Notes under the pieces: model-generated
Databases searched by the model: none
Seen by the model: the letters and a program-made list of their open reading frames with translations, nothing else
Told to the model about the DNA's origin: nothing
Shown: piece after piece, positions 5,397-6,190 of the stretch
Position numbering within the stretch: the stretch's first letter is position 1
How the letters are laid out: every line of letters starts with the position of its first letter
Assembly: GCA_016199605.1 (NCBI GenBank)
Contig: JACQGJ010000124.1
Span: 1-6,190, forward strand
Origin: Armatimonadota bacterium
Lineage (GTDB): Bacteria > Armatimonadota > Abditibacteriia > CG2-30-59-28
DNA: 6,190 nucleotides
Direction of reading: 5' to 3'
Position numbers and translations under genes: made by a program

Positions 5397-6190
5397 TTGA
5401 AGACATTTGGCTCGACGACCGAAGTATGTCTGCTGATCATCGTTGTATGTATGTTAGTCTCCAGTGCTCCAGCCTCCACTACTCTGAACAACTTCGTGAC
5501 CGACCTCCTGAACCTCAGAATCAAACCCACCCACCCACTGAAAGAATGCACGTTCACCAATCCGAGAAGCGGGTGGGTATTCGTTGCGTCCACGGCGAAG
5601 GTGAAAGGCTTCGACAAGATCCGGATATCCTTTGACTCAGCCGGGGAAGAGACGACGGTGATCCTCCATGAAAAAGGCAGGGCTGAAACGCTGGAGGCGA
5701 TGCGGCTGCTGCCAGCGGGTGAATACAGAATACGCATTCATGCCGAAGGGAAAGCACTACTCAAAAGTCTCGTGGTGCGCGCAATCCCCGAAATTGGATG
5801 GGTGACTCTGCAGAACTGGGAGTTCATGCAGAAGAATCGGGTTCAGGATGATGTGAATCTGATGGTGGACTATGGCCGGGAGCGGCAGCCCGAGCACGAA
5901 CAATACAAGCAGCCTTGGACGGAGGCGGGCAAGCAGTGGCTGGTGATGTGCAAGGTGCCGGGGTTCACCACCGACAAGTCGGTAGCCCTGCCGGATAGCC
6001 ATAAGTACTGGTCAGAGGTGATGTCGCAGAATCCAAAGGCGACAGGTTTCATAGCCGATGAGATTGCCGCGGCACAACCCGGATACGAGAAAAGTTTCCC
6101 GATCTGGGCTGAAGCCATTCGGAAGCTGAAAAAGGAACATCCGGACAGAAACGCGTATCTCTACTGCTGCGGTCCCATTCTCACTGAAGC
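5397..6190 (+). CDS. Secreted protein, possibly glycoside-hydrolase-like (partial, runs off right edge)
   Basis: The reading frame is open from the TTG to the window end (264 codons visible, no stop). Residues 1-26 form a signal peptide: MKTFGSTTEV, then a hydrophobic CLLIIVVCMLV, ending APA before S27. Residues 33-130 look like a beta-sandwich binding domain (TFTNPRSGWVFVAS at 52-65, LEAMRLLPAGEYRIRI at 99-114, SLVVRAIPEIGW at 124-135). From about 137 the pattern changes to alternating strands and helices, as in a TIM-barrel-like enzyme: WLVMCKVPGF (181-190), YWSEVM (204-209), GFIADEIAAAQPGY (217-230) and WAEAIRKLKKEHP (237-249), then NAYLYCCG. The ADE at 220-222 is a candidate catalytic acid at a strand end. 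I recognise the general type as secreted proteins resembling carbohydrate-active enzymes but cannot name a family. It begins 31 bases after the oxidoreductase stop and may be cotranscribed with it. Confidence 0.78.
   Translation, partial: MKTFGSTTEVCLLIIVVCMLVSSAPASTTLNNFVTDLLNLRIKPTHPLKECTFTNPRSGWVFVASTAKVKGFDKIRISFDSAGEETTVILHEKGRAETLEAMRLLPAGEYRIRIHAEGKALLKSLVVRAIPEIGWVTLQNWEFMQKNRVQDDVNLMVDYGRERQPEHEQYKQPWTEAGKQWLVMCKVPGFTTDKSVALPDSHKYWSEVMSQNPKATGFIADEIAAAQPGYEKSFPIWAEAIRKLKKEHPDRNAYLYCCGPILTE

Overview
This is a GC-rich bacterial window with typical Shine-Dalgarno sites, carrying sugar-metabolism-like enzymes and secreted proteins. The gene mix (paired divergent Gfo/Idh/MocA oxidoreductases, an Uma2-type nuclease fold, a secreted six-bladed kelch-like propeller, a secreted possible carbohydrate-active protein) and the dispersed GGAGT-type repeats suggest an environmental lineage such as Armatimonadota, Planctomycetota or a related candidate phylum. 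That assignment is an inference and is weak. I see no tRNA, rRNA, CRISPR array, transposase or phage gene.

Left part (1-1994, minus strand). A complete secreted kelch-like propeller gene (1994-990) is followed on the minus strand by a small unrecognised acidic-protein gene (812-339). After that comes a truncated second copy of the 3' end of the kelch gene (about 275-80). The two kelch 3' ends and their downstream flank form a direct repeat offset by exactly 910 bases. Its outer 96 bases are perfectly identical, while the inner 164 coding bases are about 87% identical. A 7-bp inverted repeat (277-338) fills the gap between the broken kelch copy and the stop codon of the small gene.

Divergent intergenic region (1995-2312). 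It holds a long imperfect hairpin made of GGAGT-rich units, then a near-consensus promoter with an extended -10 that reads rightwards.

Right part (2313-6190, plus strand). The order is: first oxidoreductase (2313-3326), a hairpin, an Uma2-family gene (3484-4242), a second copy of the GGAGT repeat, a second paralogous oxidoreductase (4376-5365), and a secreted protein that runs off the right edge (from 5397, TTG start). The two oxidoreductases align along their whole length and share the same unusual nucleotide-binding loop, but differ at the usual catalytic lysine (Asp-Lys-Pro versus Asp-Arg-Pro). The Uma2 gene and its flanking hairpins lie between them and may be a later insertion.

A plausible joint role is uptake and processing of sugars or glycans, with the propeller and the right-edge protein outside the cytoplasm and the oxidoreductases inside. 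No substrate can be read from the sequence. The main oddities are the identity profile of the kelch duplication, the paired degenerate oxidoreductases, and the GGAGT repeat family.
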